Positions 28,733 through 37,046 of a DNA stretch of 64,000 nucleotides are shown here, piece after piece. How positions within the stretch are numbered: the stretch's first letter is position 1; each line of letters starts with the position of its first letter. Made by a program: the position numbers and the translations under genes. The notes under the pieces are model-generated. The model searched no databases, had not been told where the DNA came from, and saw only the letters and a program-made list of their open reading frames with translations. Source of the stretch: Martelella mediterranea DSM 17316 (GTDB lineage: Bacteria > Pseudomonadota > Alphaproteobacteria > Rhizobiales > Rhizobiaceae); contig NZ_CP020330.1 of the NCBI RefSeq assembly GCF_002043005.1, positions 3,800,001 through 3,864,000 of the forward strand, read 5' to 3'.

Positions 28733-29391
28733 CCCGGCGCCTGCATGCGATAGCCGAGGCCGCGCACCGTCTCGATCCAGTCAGCCCCGATTTTCTTCCG
28801 AAGTCTGCCAACAAAAACCTCGATCGTGTTGGAATCCCGATCGAAATCCTGATCGTAAAGATGTTCGGTCAGCTCCGTCCGCGAGACCACCTCCCCCTGG
28901 TGATGCATCAGATACGACAGCAACCGGTATTCGTGCGAGGTCAGCCTCAGTATCTCGCCGTCGAGCGTGGCCTTGGAGGCCTTGACGTCAAGTTCGATCG
29001 GGCCGCAGGTGATCGTCGCTGCTGCATGCCCGGCGGCGCGACGGATCAGCGCCCTGATGCGGGCCATCACCTCTTCGATGTGAAACGGCTTGGTGACGTA
29101 ATCATCGGCGCCGGCATCGATCCCGGCCACCTTGTCGCTCCAGCGGTCGCGCGCCGTCAGGATCAGAACCGGCATGTTGCGCCCGGCCTGCCGCCATTTG
29201 TCGAGCACGGTCACGCCATCCATCTGGGGCAGACCGATATCGAGTATGACCGCGTCATAAGGTTCGGTCTCGCCCAAAAAATGGCCTTCCTCACCGTCAT
29301 AGGCGCAGTCGACTACATAGTCTGAGTCCCGCAACATCTGGGCGAGTTGGCGGTTCAAGTTCTCGTCATCTTCGATCAGCAGAATTCGCAT
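28729..29391 (-). CDS. feuP: Response regulator FeuP
   Basis: A 220-aa OmpR-family regulator: receiver with IEDDEN and phospho-acceptor Asp51 (VILDIGLPQMDG), LTARDRWSDKVAGIDAGADDYVTKPF in the switch region, and a C-terminal winged helix (LTSHEYRLLSYLMHHQGEVVSRTELTEHLYDQ). The DRDSNTIEVFVGRLRKKIG recognition region closely matches rhizobial FeuP/PhoP-like regulators as I remember them. The stop overlaps the feuQ start in an ATGA junction. Confidence 0.87.
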   Translation of the reverse strand: MRILLIEDDENLNRQLAQMLRDSDYVVDCAYDGEEGHFLGETEPYDAVILDIGLPQMDGVTVLDKWRQAGRNMPVLILTARDRWSDKVAGIDAGADDYVTKPFHIEEVMARIRALIRRAAGHAAATITCGPIELDVKASKATLDGEILRLTSHEYRLLSYLMHHQGEVVSRTELTEHLYDQDFDRDSNTIEVFVGRLRKKIGADWIETVRGLGYRMQAPG

Positions 29392-29430
29392 TTCAGTTGT
29401 CCGCTCTTGCAGGCGCCGGCCCGAGAAAAA

Positions 29431-29673
29431 TCAGCTAGCCGGAACGCGGCGGGTGATCTTGCGCGGCGGGGTGCCGTCGCTTGCCGGAACGATCACCGTT
29501 ACCAGACACATATTCGGATCGTCCGGCGCAGGCAGAGCGGAAAGCAGATCGCCACCCGTGCTGGCCGCGACCTGGCGTGCCGCGTTGGCACAACTGGCTG
29601 CACCGGCCGTTCCACTGTTTCCGCCCAGCAACATGCCGGTCAGCACCAGAATATATATAGGTTTCAACGACAT
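29431..29673 (-). CDS. feuN: Small periplasmic protein, FeuN-like modulator of FeuQ
   Basis: An 80-aa protein with a clear signal peptide (MSLKPIYILVLTGMLLGG..., cleavage near AGA-AS at ~25) and a short mature domain with two Cys (28 and ~56), which could form a disulfide, and a basic C-terminus (PPRKITRRVPAS). It sits 39 bases upstream of feuP, in the same direction. In Sinorhizobium, FeuN is a periplasmic protein of this size encoded upstream of feuP, which binds FeuQ and favours FeuP dephosphorylation. The assignment rests on size, export signal and position, with only modest sequence evidence. The ATG at 29673 has a GAAGAAGA element upstream. Confidence 0.65.
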   Translation of the reverse strand: MSLKPIYILVLTGMLLGGNSGTAGAASCANAARQVAASTGGDLLSALPAPDDPNMCLVTVIVPASDGTPPRKITRRVPAS

Positions 29674-29802
29674 CAAATCTTCTTCTTCGCCATCCTGCGC
29701 ACCATTCGCAAGTTCTTATAAAGATACGTGGCTGAACTCCAAATGAATAGCCCCGTCGAAACGCTTGCAATCTTAATTTCAGTAAAATCGAAAATGGTGT
29801 CC

Positions 29803-29827
29803 TGGCCGGAGCCCGAGGCTCCGACCA
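29803..29827 (-). terminator. Hairpin after the GTA cluster, probable terminator
   Basis: Eleven-base imperfect stem (29803-29813 with 29817-29827) with a three-base loop, 28 bases past the holin-like stop on the minus strand. The T stretch begins several bases later, so it is not a textbook intrinsic terminator. Confidence 0.5.
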
Positions 29828-29854
29828 GTTCTTCATGATGGCGACGATTTCGGC

Positions 29855-30061
29855 CTAGCGGCTCAGGGACGACTTCGCCGAAATCCGTCCGAACAACGCG
29901 AGCAGCCCGCCTGCCGCCCCGGCGATCGTAGTGATCGAAGCCGCCAGTTCGTTCTGCGTACCGTCATCGATGTAGATTCCGCCCAATTGCAGCAACGGCG
30001 CGGCGACCGCCAGCAGAGCGCCCCAAACGGTCTTGGAGAGATACCATTTCTTCACGTCCAT
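29855..30061 (-). CDS. Small two-helix membrane protein, holin-like
   Basis: A 68-aa protein with two hydrophobic helices (WGALLAVAAPLLQLGGIYI and ASITTIAGAAGGLLALFGRI), a basic N-terminus (MDVKKWYLSKT) and a short polar tail. It is the last gene of the GTA block, 16 bases after the megatron stop codon. Size and topology fit a class II/III holin, and lysis is the release step of GTA particles, so a lysis role is plausible. Holin families are too divergent for certainty; it could instead be a small structural or regulatory membrane protein. Confidence 0.5.
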   Translation of the reverse strand: MDVKKWYLSKTVWGALLAVAAPLLQLGGIYIDDGTQNELAASITTIAGAAGGLLALFGRISAKSSLSR

Positions 30062-30077
30062 AGCATTTTCCTTTCTG

Positions 30078-33000
30078 TCAGTAGGGAAGGTTTATTTCTT
30101 CCGTCAGCGGGACGCCGAGCGGGACCTTGCGGCCGAGCTGGCAAAGCCTGACCGTCATCGCGCCGGCCAGCGTCCCGAAGTCGTCCGCCTGGTCGCTCGC
30201 CGCGTACAGAAATTCCGGAACGCCCATCTCGATACGCCGCACCATTGTCGCGCCGTCGAACAGCTCGAGCCGGTAGCGTTCGACATCCTCGTCGAGCGGT
30301 ATCTCCGCTGCCGCCCAGTCATCCGCGTCGAGCCGCGACCGTCTGATCCAACTGAAATGAATGTCCCCGGACGTCAGCCGGCGCGCGCGCAGATGAACCG
30401 GCGCAAGCGGCGTCTCCGCCCGCAATCCGCCGGCGAAGAGGTAGGGTCCCTTAGGATCCTGCTGCCCATAGGCCGCCTCGATCACATAATTGCGCGCAAG
30501 TCCGATGTGCCGTGCGCTCAGGCCGACAGGGATCACCGCATCGCCCAGAACAACCGCGTCATTGCCGGCCAAGGCCCCGACCATCATGGCATCCTCGGTC
30601 CCGTGAAGCCCCCGCAGCAGGCCGGCGAGCCGCCAGCGCCCCGCTGCTATCTCGACAGCGTTGAGAAAACCGATAATCTCGAAAACGCCGTTACCGGCGC
30701 GAACCGCGATCCGGTTGGCGCCGCTCAACACAGCGTCTTTCGAAGTCGAGGAAAGGCCGCCGAAATCGAGGTCGACGACCAGATCCTCGGAGAAGTCAAA
30801 CCGGCCGCTCACGCCAGGCGACAGATCCTCGGCCAGACGCGCGGTCCCTGCCGGCCGCTCGATCACCACATTGGCTCCATAACCTTCCGTGGTGGCGGAC
30901 GAGGAAACGAAGATGCGGCGCCATGGCCTCGCATACGCCGCGATACGAGCAAAGCTCTCCGCCGCGCCGCCGCCGTCCCGGGCGAGATCCAGAAAGACCA
31001 CCCGCGGCGCAAATCCGTCTGACGCATCCTCGTGAACCCGCCCCCGGTCCACCGGCAAAAACCGCGCGCCCGCCAGCGGCGCAAAGGAGCGCGCCTCGAT
31101 CTTCAGGGTCTCGCCAAGCTCGGCGCGCGTGACCATGAACCGACCGGCCGGCCCGTCACTGACACGCACGACATCGCCCACTTCCAGACCGCGCGCCTGC
31201 GGAGACAGATCGATCGAGAGCGTGCGCACCGCAATCCGGTTCTCCCGCAGCATATCGCCCGCCAGCGCCAGCGCCGTGGTTTCCGGCAGAACCGTGGGCA
31301 GCGCATAGCGCAACACCCGATCATTGACCGCGACAACGCGGCTGGAACGCACATTCGCCTGCTCGTAATCGGTGAAAGGGTCGAAATAGGAAACCACCGC
31401 CTCGCCGGCGAGATCGCTCTCGTGGCTGCGCGTTTCCCTGAAGCGACCGGCCTCCTCGCGCTCCGCCGTCACGTCGATCGTCGCAGGCGACAGGCTCGCC
31501 TTGAGCCGGGAGCGGAACTGCAACACGCCGCCACGTTCGATCGTATCGGCGGAATACAGCGAAAGCAGCGGCTCGAGCAGATTGCGGGCGCTGTCGATAT
31601 CGGCCTGCTGATAGCCCGTCAGATCGCCGTTCAAAAGCCGCACGTCACAATCGTGGAAACCGTGGTCGGCCAAAAGCGCGCGCACCGTATCGGCAAGCGT
31701 CGTCGCACCCAGCCGGCCGTTCAGCCAGTGGCCGGTCGTCCAGTTGGCGCCGTCCGTCCACAGATCGGAATTTTGCGGGAAGGCGGGATATGGCCTGATA
31801 TCCCAGCACCAGAGGAAAATATGCCCGTAATCAACGGGCGTCTCCACGGTTTCGAACCGGGAAAGCTGCGTCTCCAGAAACCTGCGCTGCTCGGCATCCG
31901 AGCGCTGACCGCTCGAAAAATACGGAAACGCCGATTCCGCCGATTTCGGATCGGCAAACACATTCGGCTGGCCGGCACCCTTGTCGACAGCTGCACACCC
32001 AAGTTCGGAAAACCATACCGGCTTGGACATCGGCATCCAGGCCGTCGGAGTCGGCGATTCCGCCCCGCCGACGCGGTTATAGTGCGGGTTCGCCCACCAG
32101 TTCTGGATATCCTTGTACCGATAGACCCAGGGCTTGCCCGCCAAACCATCGGTGATCGGCGTACGAATACGCGCCGCCCGATCCGCGTCGCTCGCATAAT
32201 ACCAGTCATATCCCTCGCCGCCGGCAACCTGCCTCCGGAAGCCCTCCGGATCGTTCGCGACCTTGAAGCCATCCGGGTTTTCAGCGCCCAGATCGCTGTC
32301 GCGCCAGTCCGAAATCGGCATATAATTGTCGATGCTGACCGCCGCGATATTGTGGTTCGCCCACAGGGGATCGAGATTGAAATAGACATCGCCGCTGCCA
32401 TCGGCGGGATGGTAGCCGAAATATTCGCTCCAGTCGGCGGCATAAGTCACCCGCGCCCCCAGGCCCAGGACAGCGCGCACTTCGGCCGCAAGTGCGATCA
32501 GCCCTTCCACGAATGGAAAGGCATCGCTCCCGTCACGCACGGAGGTCAGTCCCCTCATCTCAGAGCCGATAATGAACCCATCCACGCCCCCCGCGGCCCG
32601 TGCCAGATGCGCGTAATGCAGAATGAACCGGCGATAGCCCTTGTCATCGCCGGTAAAATTCACCCCGCCGCCGAAGGTGTTGAACTGATGGTTTTCCGCC
32701 GTGCCCAGAAACGCCTCCACCTGGGCGCGGGCCGCGGCGCTGCGGTCGGTGGTGCCGGGCCGGCCCGGCGCCGGATGGCAGCTTATGCGCCCGCGCCAGG
32801 GGTAGCGCGGCTGCTCGGAGCCGCCATGCGGGTCCGGCAGACCGTTGCCCGCCGGCACGTCCATCATCAAAAACGGATAGAGATAGACCTCGATACCGCG
32901 CGCCTTCAGATCGGCGATCGCCGCGATCAGCCCTTCATCATTGGGCGTGCCGCCATAGGCCGGACCGCCATCATGCGTGGAGACGATATGAGCCTGGCTG

Positions 33001-33917
33001 CGCCCAATGCCCGACACCCGCCACGGCGTGCTCTCTTCCTTGCGGAACGGCGTTTCCACGCCCGGCTCGATCCGGCATTCCCCTGCCCTCAGGTCAGAGC
33101 CGAACCACGCCACCACCAGCGCCACCCGCTCCAGATTGGGGCACAACGCCATCAACTCGTCGATCGAGGCTTCCCAGTCGGTCGCCCGCGTCAACGTGTT
33201 TCGGTTCATGATCCGCTGCTGGCCGCTACCCAGCGCCTCGGTCACGGGAAACGGGCAAAGCCCATGCTCCGTCGCCCCCGGAATGATCGCGAGCGCCCGG
33301 ATCTGGCTTTCCAGCGACCCCGTCGGTTTCAGCACCTCGAACTGGATCACCGGTATCCGGTTGCCGAACGTGTCCAGCGGCAGGCGCTCGAACACGACAT
33401 AACAAAGGCCCCGATAGGCCGGGGCATTGCCGGCCCCCTGCTTGGCCTCGATCAGCGGATCGGGCAACTGGCTATCCGAGCCGGGGTAAAACCGCATTTC
33501 GATATTGGCGAGATCGAGTTCACGACCGTCCACCCACACGCGCCGGATCGCCGCCACCGGCCCCTCGCAGAGGCCATAGGCAAAGTTCCCGAAATAGGCG
33601 AAGCTCTCGACCGTCGATCCTGCGGCCTTGCCGCCGGTGCGCTCCTCGGTGACTTCCTCTTCGAACCGCGTTGCCCAGATCAGCGTTCCGCCGATGCGCG
33701 AGGTGCCGTAAACCCTGGGTATCGCAGCACCTTCCTCCGCGCCGCCAATACGCGCGCTTGAAAGATGGCTACCCTTTACCTTTTGCCCGCCGGAAAAGAT
33801 AAGGCCGTCCAGCGCGTTGCCGGCGAGCGCGCCGAGCGCCCGGCCGGCAACCGCACCAAACGGGCCGAGCAGCCCGCCGAATACGGCGCCGGCCGCCTGA
33901 AACACGAGTGTTGCCAT
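30078..33917 (-). CDS. GTA tail tip protein, megatron (RcGTA g15-like)
   Basis: At 1279 aa this is the largest protein of the particle. It forms the central tail-tip fibre/host-contact element in RcGTA-type particles. A Gly/Ala-rich hydrophobic N-terminus (QAAGAVFGGLLGPFGAVAGRALGALAGNALDGL) is followed by the phage-type region with RVYGTSRIGGTLIW. Residues ~400-720 form the GTA TIM-barrel glycoside-hydrolase-like domain (FNTFGGGVNFTGDDKGYRRFILHYAHL, GFIIGSEMRGL and KPVWFSELGCAAVDKG, with acidic residues suitable for catalysis). The rest resembles phage tail-tip domains. It ends 16 bases before the holin-like gene and begins nine bases after the peptidase stop. Confidence 0.93.
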   Translation of the reverse strand: MATLVFQAAGAVFGGLLGPFGAVAGRALGALAGNALDGLIFSGGQKVKGSHLSSARIGGAEEGAAIPRVYGTSRIGGTLIWATRFEEEVTEERTGGKAAGSTVESFAYFGNFAYGLCEGPVAAIRRVWVDGRELDLANIEMRFYPGSDSQLPDPLIEAKQGAGNAPAYRGLCYVVFERLPLDTFGNRIPVIQFEVLKPTGSLESQIRALAIIPGATEHGLCPFPVTEALGSGQQRIMNRNTLTRATDWEASIDELMALCPNLERVALVVAWFGSDLRAGECRIEPGVETPFRKEESTPWRVSGIGRSQAHIVSTHDGGPAYGGTPNDEGLIAAIADLKARGIEVYLYPFLMMDVPAGNGLPDPHGGSEQPRYPWRGRISCHPAPGRPGTTDRSAAARAQVEAFLGTAENHQFNTFGGGVNFTGDDKGYRRFILHYAHLARAAGGVDGFIIGSEMRGLTSVRDGSDAFPFVEGLIALAAEVRAVLGLGARVTYAADWSEYFGYHPADGSGDVYFNLDPLWANHNIAAVSIDNYMPISDWRDSDLGAENPDGFKVANDPEGFRRQVAGGEGYDWYYASDADRAARIRTPITDGLAGKPWVYRYKDIQNWWANPHYNRVGGAESPTPTAWMPMSKPVWFSELGCAAVDKGAGQPNVFADPKSAESAFPYFSSGQRSDAEQRRFLETQLSRFETVETPVDYGHIFLWCWDIRPYPAFPQNSDLWTDGANWTTGHWLNGRLGATTLADTVRALLADHGFHDCDVRLLNGDLTGYQQADIDSARNLLEPLLSLYSADTIERGGVLQFRSRLKASLSPATIDVTAEREEAGRFRETRSHESDLAGEAVVSYFDPFTDYEQANVRSSRVVAVNDRVLRYALPTVLPETTALALAGDMLRENRIAVRTLSIDLSPQARGLEVGDVVRVSDGPAGRFMVTRAELGETLKIEARSFAPLAGARFLPVDRGRVHEDASDGFAPRVVFLDLARDGGGAAESFARIAAYARPWRRIFVSSSATTEGYGANVVIERPAGTARLAEDLSPGVSGRFDFSEDLVVDLDFGGLSSTSKDAVLSGANRIAVRAGNGVFEIIGFLNAVEIAAGRWRLAGLLRGLHGTEDAMMVGALAGNDAVVLGDAVIPVGLSARHIGLARNYVIEAAYGQQDPKGPYLFAGGLRAETPLAPVHLRARRLTSGDIHFSWIRRSRLDADDWAAAEIPLDEDVERYRLELFDGATMVRRIEMGVPEFLYAASDQADDFGTLAGAMTVRLCQLGRKVPLGVPLTEEINLPY

Positions 33918-33926
33918 GCTGAAACC

Positions 33927-34364
33927 TCAATCTCGATCGGGAAAGCGGAAAACGCCCGCAACCTTGCGCCGCCACGCGGGAACAAGGGCGGAGCGGATCA
34001 CGCCCGCCTGTTCATAGGCATGAATGAAATGATCGGGACCGCACAAAATGCCGGCATGCTTGGCCGAAAACTGCGCCCGCCAGCGAAACAGAAGAATATC
34101 GCCCGGCTGCATCGCGCCCATCGCGACCGCCGGTCCGCAATAGCGAAGCGCCGCGTCAAGCAGCCGCTCCTCGCTGCCACGCTCTGCCCAATCAGCGGCA
34201 TAGGGCGTTGCCGGCTCGGGCGCGGAACCGTAGAGCTCCCGCCAGACGCCGCGTATCAGCCCGAGGCAATCGCATCCTAGCCCGCACTCGCTCGCCTGGT
34301 GGCGATAGGGCGTCCCGAGCCATTTTTCGGCCATTGCCACGGCCGCGTCGCCAAGCGCCGTCAT
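33927..34364 (-). CDS. GTA tail peptidase, NlpC/P60 family (g14-like)
   Basis: A 145-aa cysteine peptidase predicted to open peptidoglycan during DNA delivery. The catalytic Cys sits in GLGCDCLGLIRGVW, the His in FSAKHAGILCGPDHFIHAYE; both lie in the usual NlpC/P60 order. The start overlaps the g13 stop by four bases. Order g12-g13-g14-g15 is as in RcGTA. Confidence 0.93.
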   Translation of the reverse strand: MTALGDAAVAMAEKWLGTPYRHQASECGLGCDCLGLIRGVWRELYGSAPEPATPYAADWAERGSEERLLDAALRYCGPAVAMGAMQPGDILLFRWRAQFSAKHAGILCGPDHFIHAYEQAGVIRSALVPAWRRKVAGVFRFPDRD

Positions 34365-35251
34365 TTGTAGAGCGCCCGGCCGTCATGCTCGCTCTCGCCA
34401 TTCACATAGGAATAGGCAAAATCCGGGCCCGGAACATGCGGAAAGCCGCGAAAATTGAGATGATTGCCAAACTTCGCCTTGCAGGTGGAAAACGCCTTGT
34501 CGCAGCCCGCCGTCAGCCGCACCGTATCGCCGATCGCCGGCGTCGCCTCCAGCGGAAGCCAGAGCTCCAGCCGCATCGACCCGCCCGCACCATGATTGGT
34601 CTCGATATCCGCTTTCGTGCCGGAAAGCGCACCGCTCTCGAACGAAAGAACGCCAAACGAAAAGAAACCCGCGGCGAATTCTCCGCCGACCGATACCGTC
34701 AGTTGCGCATCGCTATCGACCGCGACGACGGTCCCGGTCGCCGTGAACCCCGGCGTGGCGAGGTTAAATCCACATTTTCCGTCCCCGAGCGCGGCATCGC
34801 AACGGCGCGAGAAACTGCGCCCCTGCGGCTGGGACAAGCGGTGCGTCACAGACCGCAACTCCGCCGTAAATCCGCCGCCCTCACGAGTCACTTCGCCGAT
34901 TTCGTGCACATACATCCGCTGGTGTTGCGACGGGTTGCGCCAGTTAACCAGATAGGCCTCCACCCGCGCCCCGTCATACTGCCCGGCAGCAAGCGCTTCC
35001 TCGGTGATCGCCTTACTGGAAAATCCGCCTGCGACCTCGCTGGTACTGGCCGCAAGCCCTTCCTCCGTCTCGAGGTTCGTCGCCGCAAACCCGCTCGCCG
35101 CCAGAAAGGTTGTGGATGCGAAGTGAAGGTCATGGTCATGTTCGGTAAAGCCCATGACCGCGCCGTCCTTCAGCACCACCCGCCAGCAGGAACACACCGT
35201 GGTCGCATCTTCGGAAAGGTGGGCCAGAAGGCCCGCTTCGATCTCCCTCAT
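34361..35251 (-). CDS. GTA tail hub protein, DUF2163/BR0599 family (g13-like)
   Basis: A 296-aa baseplate hub protein. The N-terminal part (VCSCWRVVLKDGAVMGFTEHDHDL) and the C-terminal cysteine-containing part (LTAGCDKAFSTCKAKFGNHLNFRGFPHVPG) are typical of the BR0599-like phage family, in which four cysteines bind an iron-sulfur cluster in RcGTA. Visible cysteines include CDAALGDGKCGFN and CDKAFSTC. Stop overlaps g14, start overlaps g12, both in ATGA junctions. Confidence 0.93.
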   Translation of the reverse strand: MREIEAGLLAHLSEDATTVCSCWRVVLKDGAVMGFTEHDHDLHFASTTFLAASGFAATNLETEEGLAASTSEVAGGFSSKAITEEALAAGQYDGARVEAYLVNWRNPSQHQRMYVHEIGEVTREGGGFTAELRSVTHRLSQPQGRSFSRRCDAALGDGKCGFNLATPGFTATGTVVAVDSDAQLTVSVGGEFAAGFFSFGVLSFESGALSGTKADIETNHGAGGSMRLELWLPLEATPAIGDTVRLTAGCDKAFSTCKAKFGNHLNFRGFPHVPGPDFAYSYVNGESEHDGRALYK

Positions 35252-35877
35252 GGCTTGACCTCCACCAGCGGCACCGATGGCACGCTGCCCGCATTGAATG
35301 CCTTCATATTGATGTCGATGCGGTCGATATCGAAGCGCACCGGCACATCGAATTCGTATCCGGCGAAAATCGCGGCACCGTTAGCCGGTGGGCTCGCAAA
35401 CGTCACAACCCCGCTCGCCGCATCGACGGAAAATCCGGATGCGGCAACGCCATCGACAGCGACCTTCACGCTGTCGACCACCGGCTTCCGGATCGTCCTG
35501 GTCCAGGACGCCGCGCCATCGCCATAGGTCTTGATCAGTTGAAAGCCCGTCGTCGCGCCGTCCCCGGTCGCAATCCACTGATCGCCGGCTGCCGGCTCGG
35601 CAAGCGGACCGCAGGATTTGAAATCGACCGGATCGCGAAACCGGAACCCGTAAAGCTGGCCGCCGCGCGCCTCGAAAAACGCCATCAACTCATAAAGATC
35701 GGCCACCGAACGTACTGCCGAGCCCGCGTCGTACGACCGACGCGAATCCCGCCATCGCTGATTGCGCGATTCGTGGCCGTTGGAGAGGTTGACAATATCG
35801 GTGCGCCGCGCCGGCCCACCGCTTACCGAGAGTGACAGGCGCAGCGGAAACCGCACCTCATGAAAACTCGCGCTCAT
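35248..35877 (-). CDS. GTA distal tail protein, DUF2460 family (g12-like)
   Basis: A 209-aa distal tail/baseplate component. Family blocks include FHEVRFPLRLSLSVSGGPARRTDIV, a GHESRNQRW stretch and FFEARGGQLYGFRFRDPVDFK. The beta-rich second half (VAVDGVAASGFSVDAASGVVTF) contains the TGDGATTGFQL motif. It lies nine bases downstream of the tape measure stop and is coupled to g13. Confidence 0.93.
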   Translation of the reverse strand: MSASFHEVRFPLRLSLSVSGGPARRTDIVNLSNGHESRNQRWRDSRRSYDAGSAVRSVADLYELMAFFEARGGQLYGFRFRDPVDFKSCGPLAEPAAGDQWIATGDGATTGFQLIKTYGDGAASWTRTIRKPVVDSVKVAVDGVAASGFSVDAASGVVTFASPPANGAAIFAGYEFDVPVRFDIDRIDINMKAFNAGSVPSVPLVEVKP

Positions 35878-35886
35878 GACCGCTCC

Positions 35887-36465
35887 TCAGATATTGCGCT
35901 GGCCGGAGCGCACCGCCCGCGCCAGCATCGCCGAGACCTGCCCCTCGCTCTTGCGGAAGCTCTCCGCATCGGGCGTCGAGACGTTGAAAACAATCCGCGC
36001 GCCACCGCCGCCGCCCGCGGCTACCCCGAGCGAGCCATCGGCCCCGCGCTTCAGCGGCAGGATCGCCTCGCTGCCGGCCTCGCCCATCAGCCCCAGGCCG
36101 CCATTCATTCCGAAATAGGTCGGCGTCGAAACGATGCCGCCGGCGGCAAAGGGCGTAATCCTGCCCGGCACCCCGCCCTTGGCGTGAGCCACGGCCTCCA
36201 CCAGCCCGCCTGTCAGTGAGCCGATCTGGCTTGCGATCACGCCTTCCAACGGCTTCAGCGCCGCGTTGAGCGCCAGATCGTTCAGCCGACGCCCGAGGTC
36301 CCCCAGCACAGTCTGCAGCCCCTTGCCGCCAAGCGTTGCGTCCTTCAGCGCCGTGGTAAGCGCGCCCGCAAACCGGTCGGATTGCGTTTCCAGATCGAGC
36401 AGCACGTCGTAGAGCGCGCTGGCGCTCTCGCGCGCGCCATCGATACTCGTCTCTTCAATGTCCAT
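35887..36465 (-). CDS. GTA tail tape measure protein (g11-like)
   Basis: A 192-aa protein, very short for a tape measure and consistent with the short tail of GTA particles. An alpha-helical N-terminal half (DVLLDLETQSDRFAGALTTALKDATLGGKGL) contains a hydrophobic stretch (IASQIGSLTGGLVEAVAHA). A Gly-rich region (FAAGGIVSTPTYFGMNGGLGLMGEAGSEAILPLKR) is the usual C-terminal signature of phage lambda-type tail-length proteins. GAGGAC precedes the ATG, ten bases after the g10.1 stop. Confidence 0.9.
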   Translation of the reverse strand: MDIEETSIDGARESASALYDVLLDLETQSDRFAGALTTALKDATLGGKGLQTVLGDLGRRLNDLALNAALKPLEGVIASQIGSLTGGLVEAVAHAKGGVPGRITPFAAGGIVSTPTYFGMNGGLGLMGEAGSEAILPLKRGADGSLGVAAGGGGGARIVFNVSTPDAESFRKSEGQVSAMLARAVRSGQRNI

Positions 36466-36474
36466 GAAACGTCC

Positions 36475-36687
36475 TCATCTGTCGGGAAAGCGGGTCATCA
36501 GATCGTCGAGGGCCGCCCGCGTCGGAAAGCCCTCGGCCGGCGCGAACGCGCCCGCCATCGCCGCGAACTCCATCGGCGACAGCGCCCAGAACGTCGCCGG
36601 AGGAAGCCGCAGCGTGCAGAGCCCGGTATGGATCGCCGCCCGCCAGGGGAACGGTTCGGCGATGGGAGGTTGGGGCTCTGCCGCTGC
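36475..36687 (-). CDS. Second GTA tail assembly chaperone (g10.1-like), no canonical start codon
   Basis: The frame ends with TGA at 36475-36477. It codes for AEPFPWRAAIHTGLCTLRL, then PPATFWALSPMEFAAMAGAF and a helical end with DDLMTRFPDR. The FPW...LRL-P-FW-L-P-EFAAM pattern is that of the rcc01693/TIGR02216 tail assembly chaperone, the gene normally found between g10 and the tape measure. Reading back from the conserved core there is no ATG, GTG, TTG or CTG in frame for at least about 100 bases, across and beyond the g10 stop. The frame is in -1 register to g10 and overlaps its end. The start shown is only the first codon past the overlap. Confidence 0.75.
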   Translation of the reverse strand, partial: AAAEPQPPIAEPFPWRAAIHTGLCTLRLPPATFWALSPMEFAAMAGAFAPAEGFPTRAALDDLMTRFPDR

Positions 36688-36689
36688 GG

Positions 36690-37046
36690 CTAGGAAGGGT
36701 CCGTCTCTTTCGAGGCCTCCCCTCCCGTAAACGTCACCGTCAGCAGTTCGCCGACAAGGCTTGCATAGGCCGCGACGCCGCCTTCCATACTCATGGCGGC
36801 CACCTCTTCGTCATCGATCGCATTGCCACCGCCGCGCAGTCCGGCGCCGATGATCGCGATCAGATCGCGCGCCTTCAGCCCGCCCGACGAAAGCCGGCTG
36901 CCGAGGTCGGCCAGACCGGCGGCAGCAAACGCGGTTTCCAGCTCCGCGAGCGCCCCGAGCGTCAGGCAGAGAATCCGCCGCTCACCATCGAACACCGCCT
37001 CCACCTCGCCGCGATGGCGGTTCGCCCTTCCGCCGCCGCGGCTCAT
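36690..37046 (-). CDS. GTA tail assembly chaperone (g10-like)
   Basis: A 118-aa protein of the GTA-gp10/Phage_TAC_11 family. An N-terminal small beta domain (HRGEVEAVFDGERRILCLTLGALAELETAF) is followed by helices (GLKARDLIAIIGAGLRGGG) and a C-terminal tail rich in Gly/Thr/Ser. In long-tailed phages this gene pairs with a second chaperone that is often made by -1 frameshifting. The ATG overlaps the g9 stop by four bases. Its stop TAG (36690-36692) lies inside the -1 frame of the following chaperone. Confidence 0.9.
   Translation of the reverse strand: MSRGGGRANRHRGEVEAVFDGERRILCLTLGALAELETAFAAAGLADLGSRLSSGGLKARDLIAIIGAGLRGGGNAIDDEEVAAMSMEGGVAAYASLVGELLTVTFTGGEASKETDPS

Noticed and set aside
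31032..33761. Long open frame on the plus strand opposite the megatron gene
   Set aside because: Antisense shadow produced by GC-rich third positions. It has Arg/Pro/His-rich composition, no family similarity and no ribosome binding site; the minus-strand gene is a clear GTA protein.
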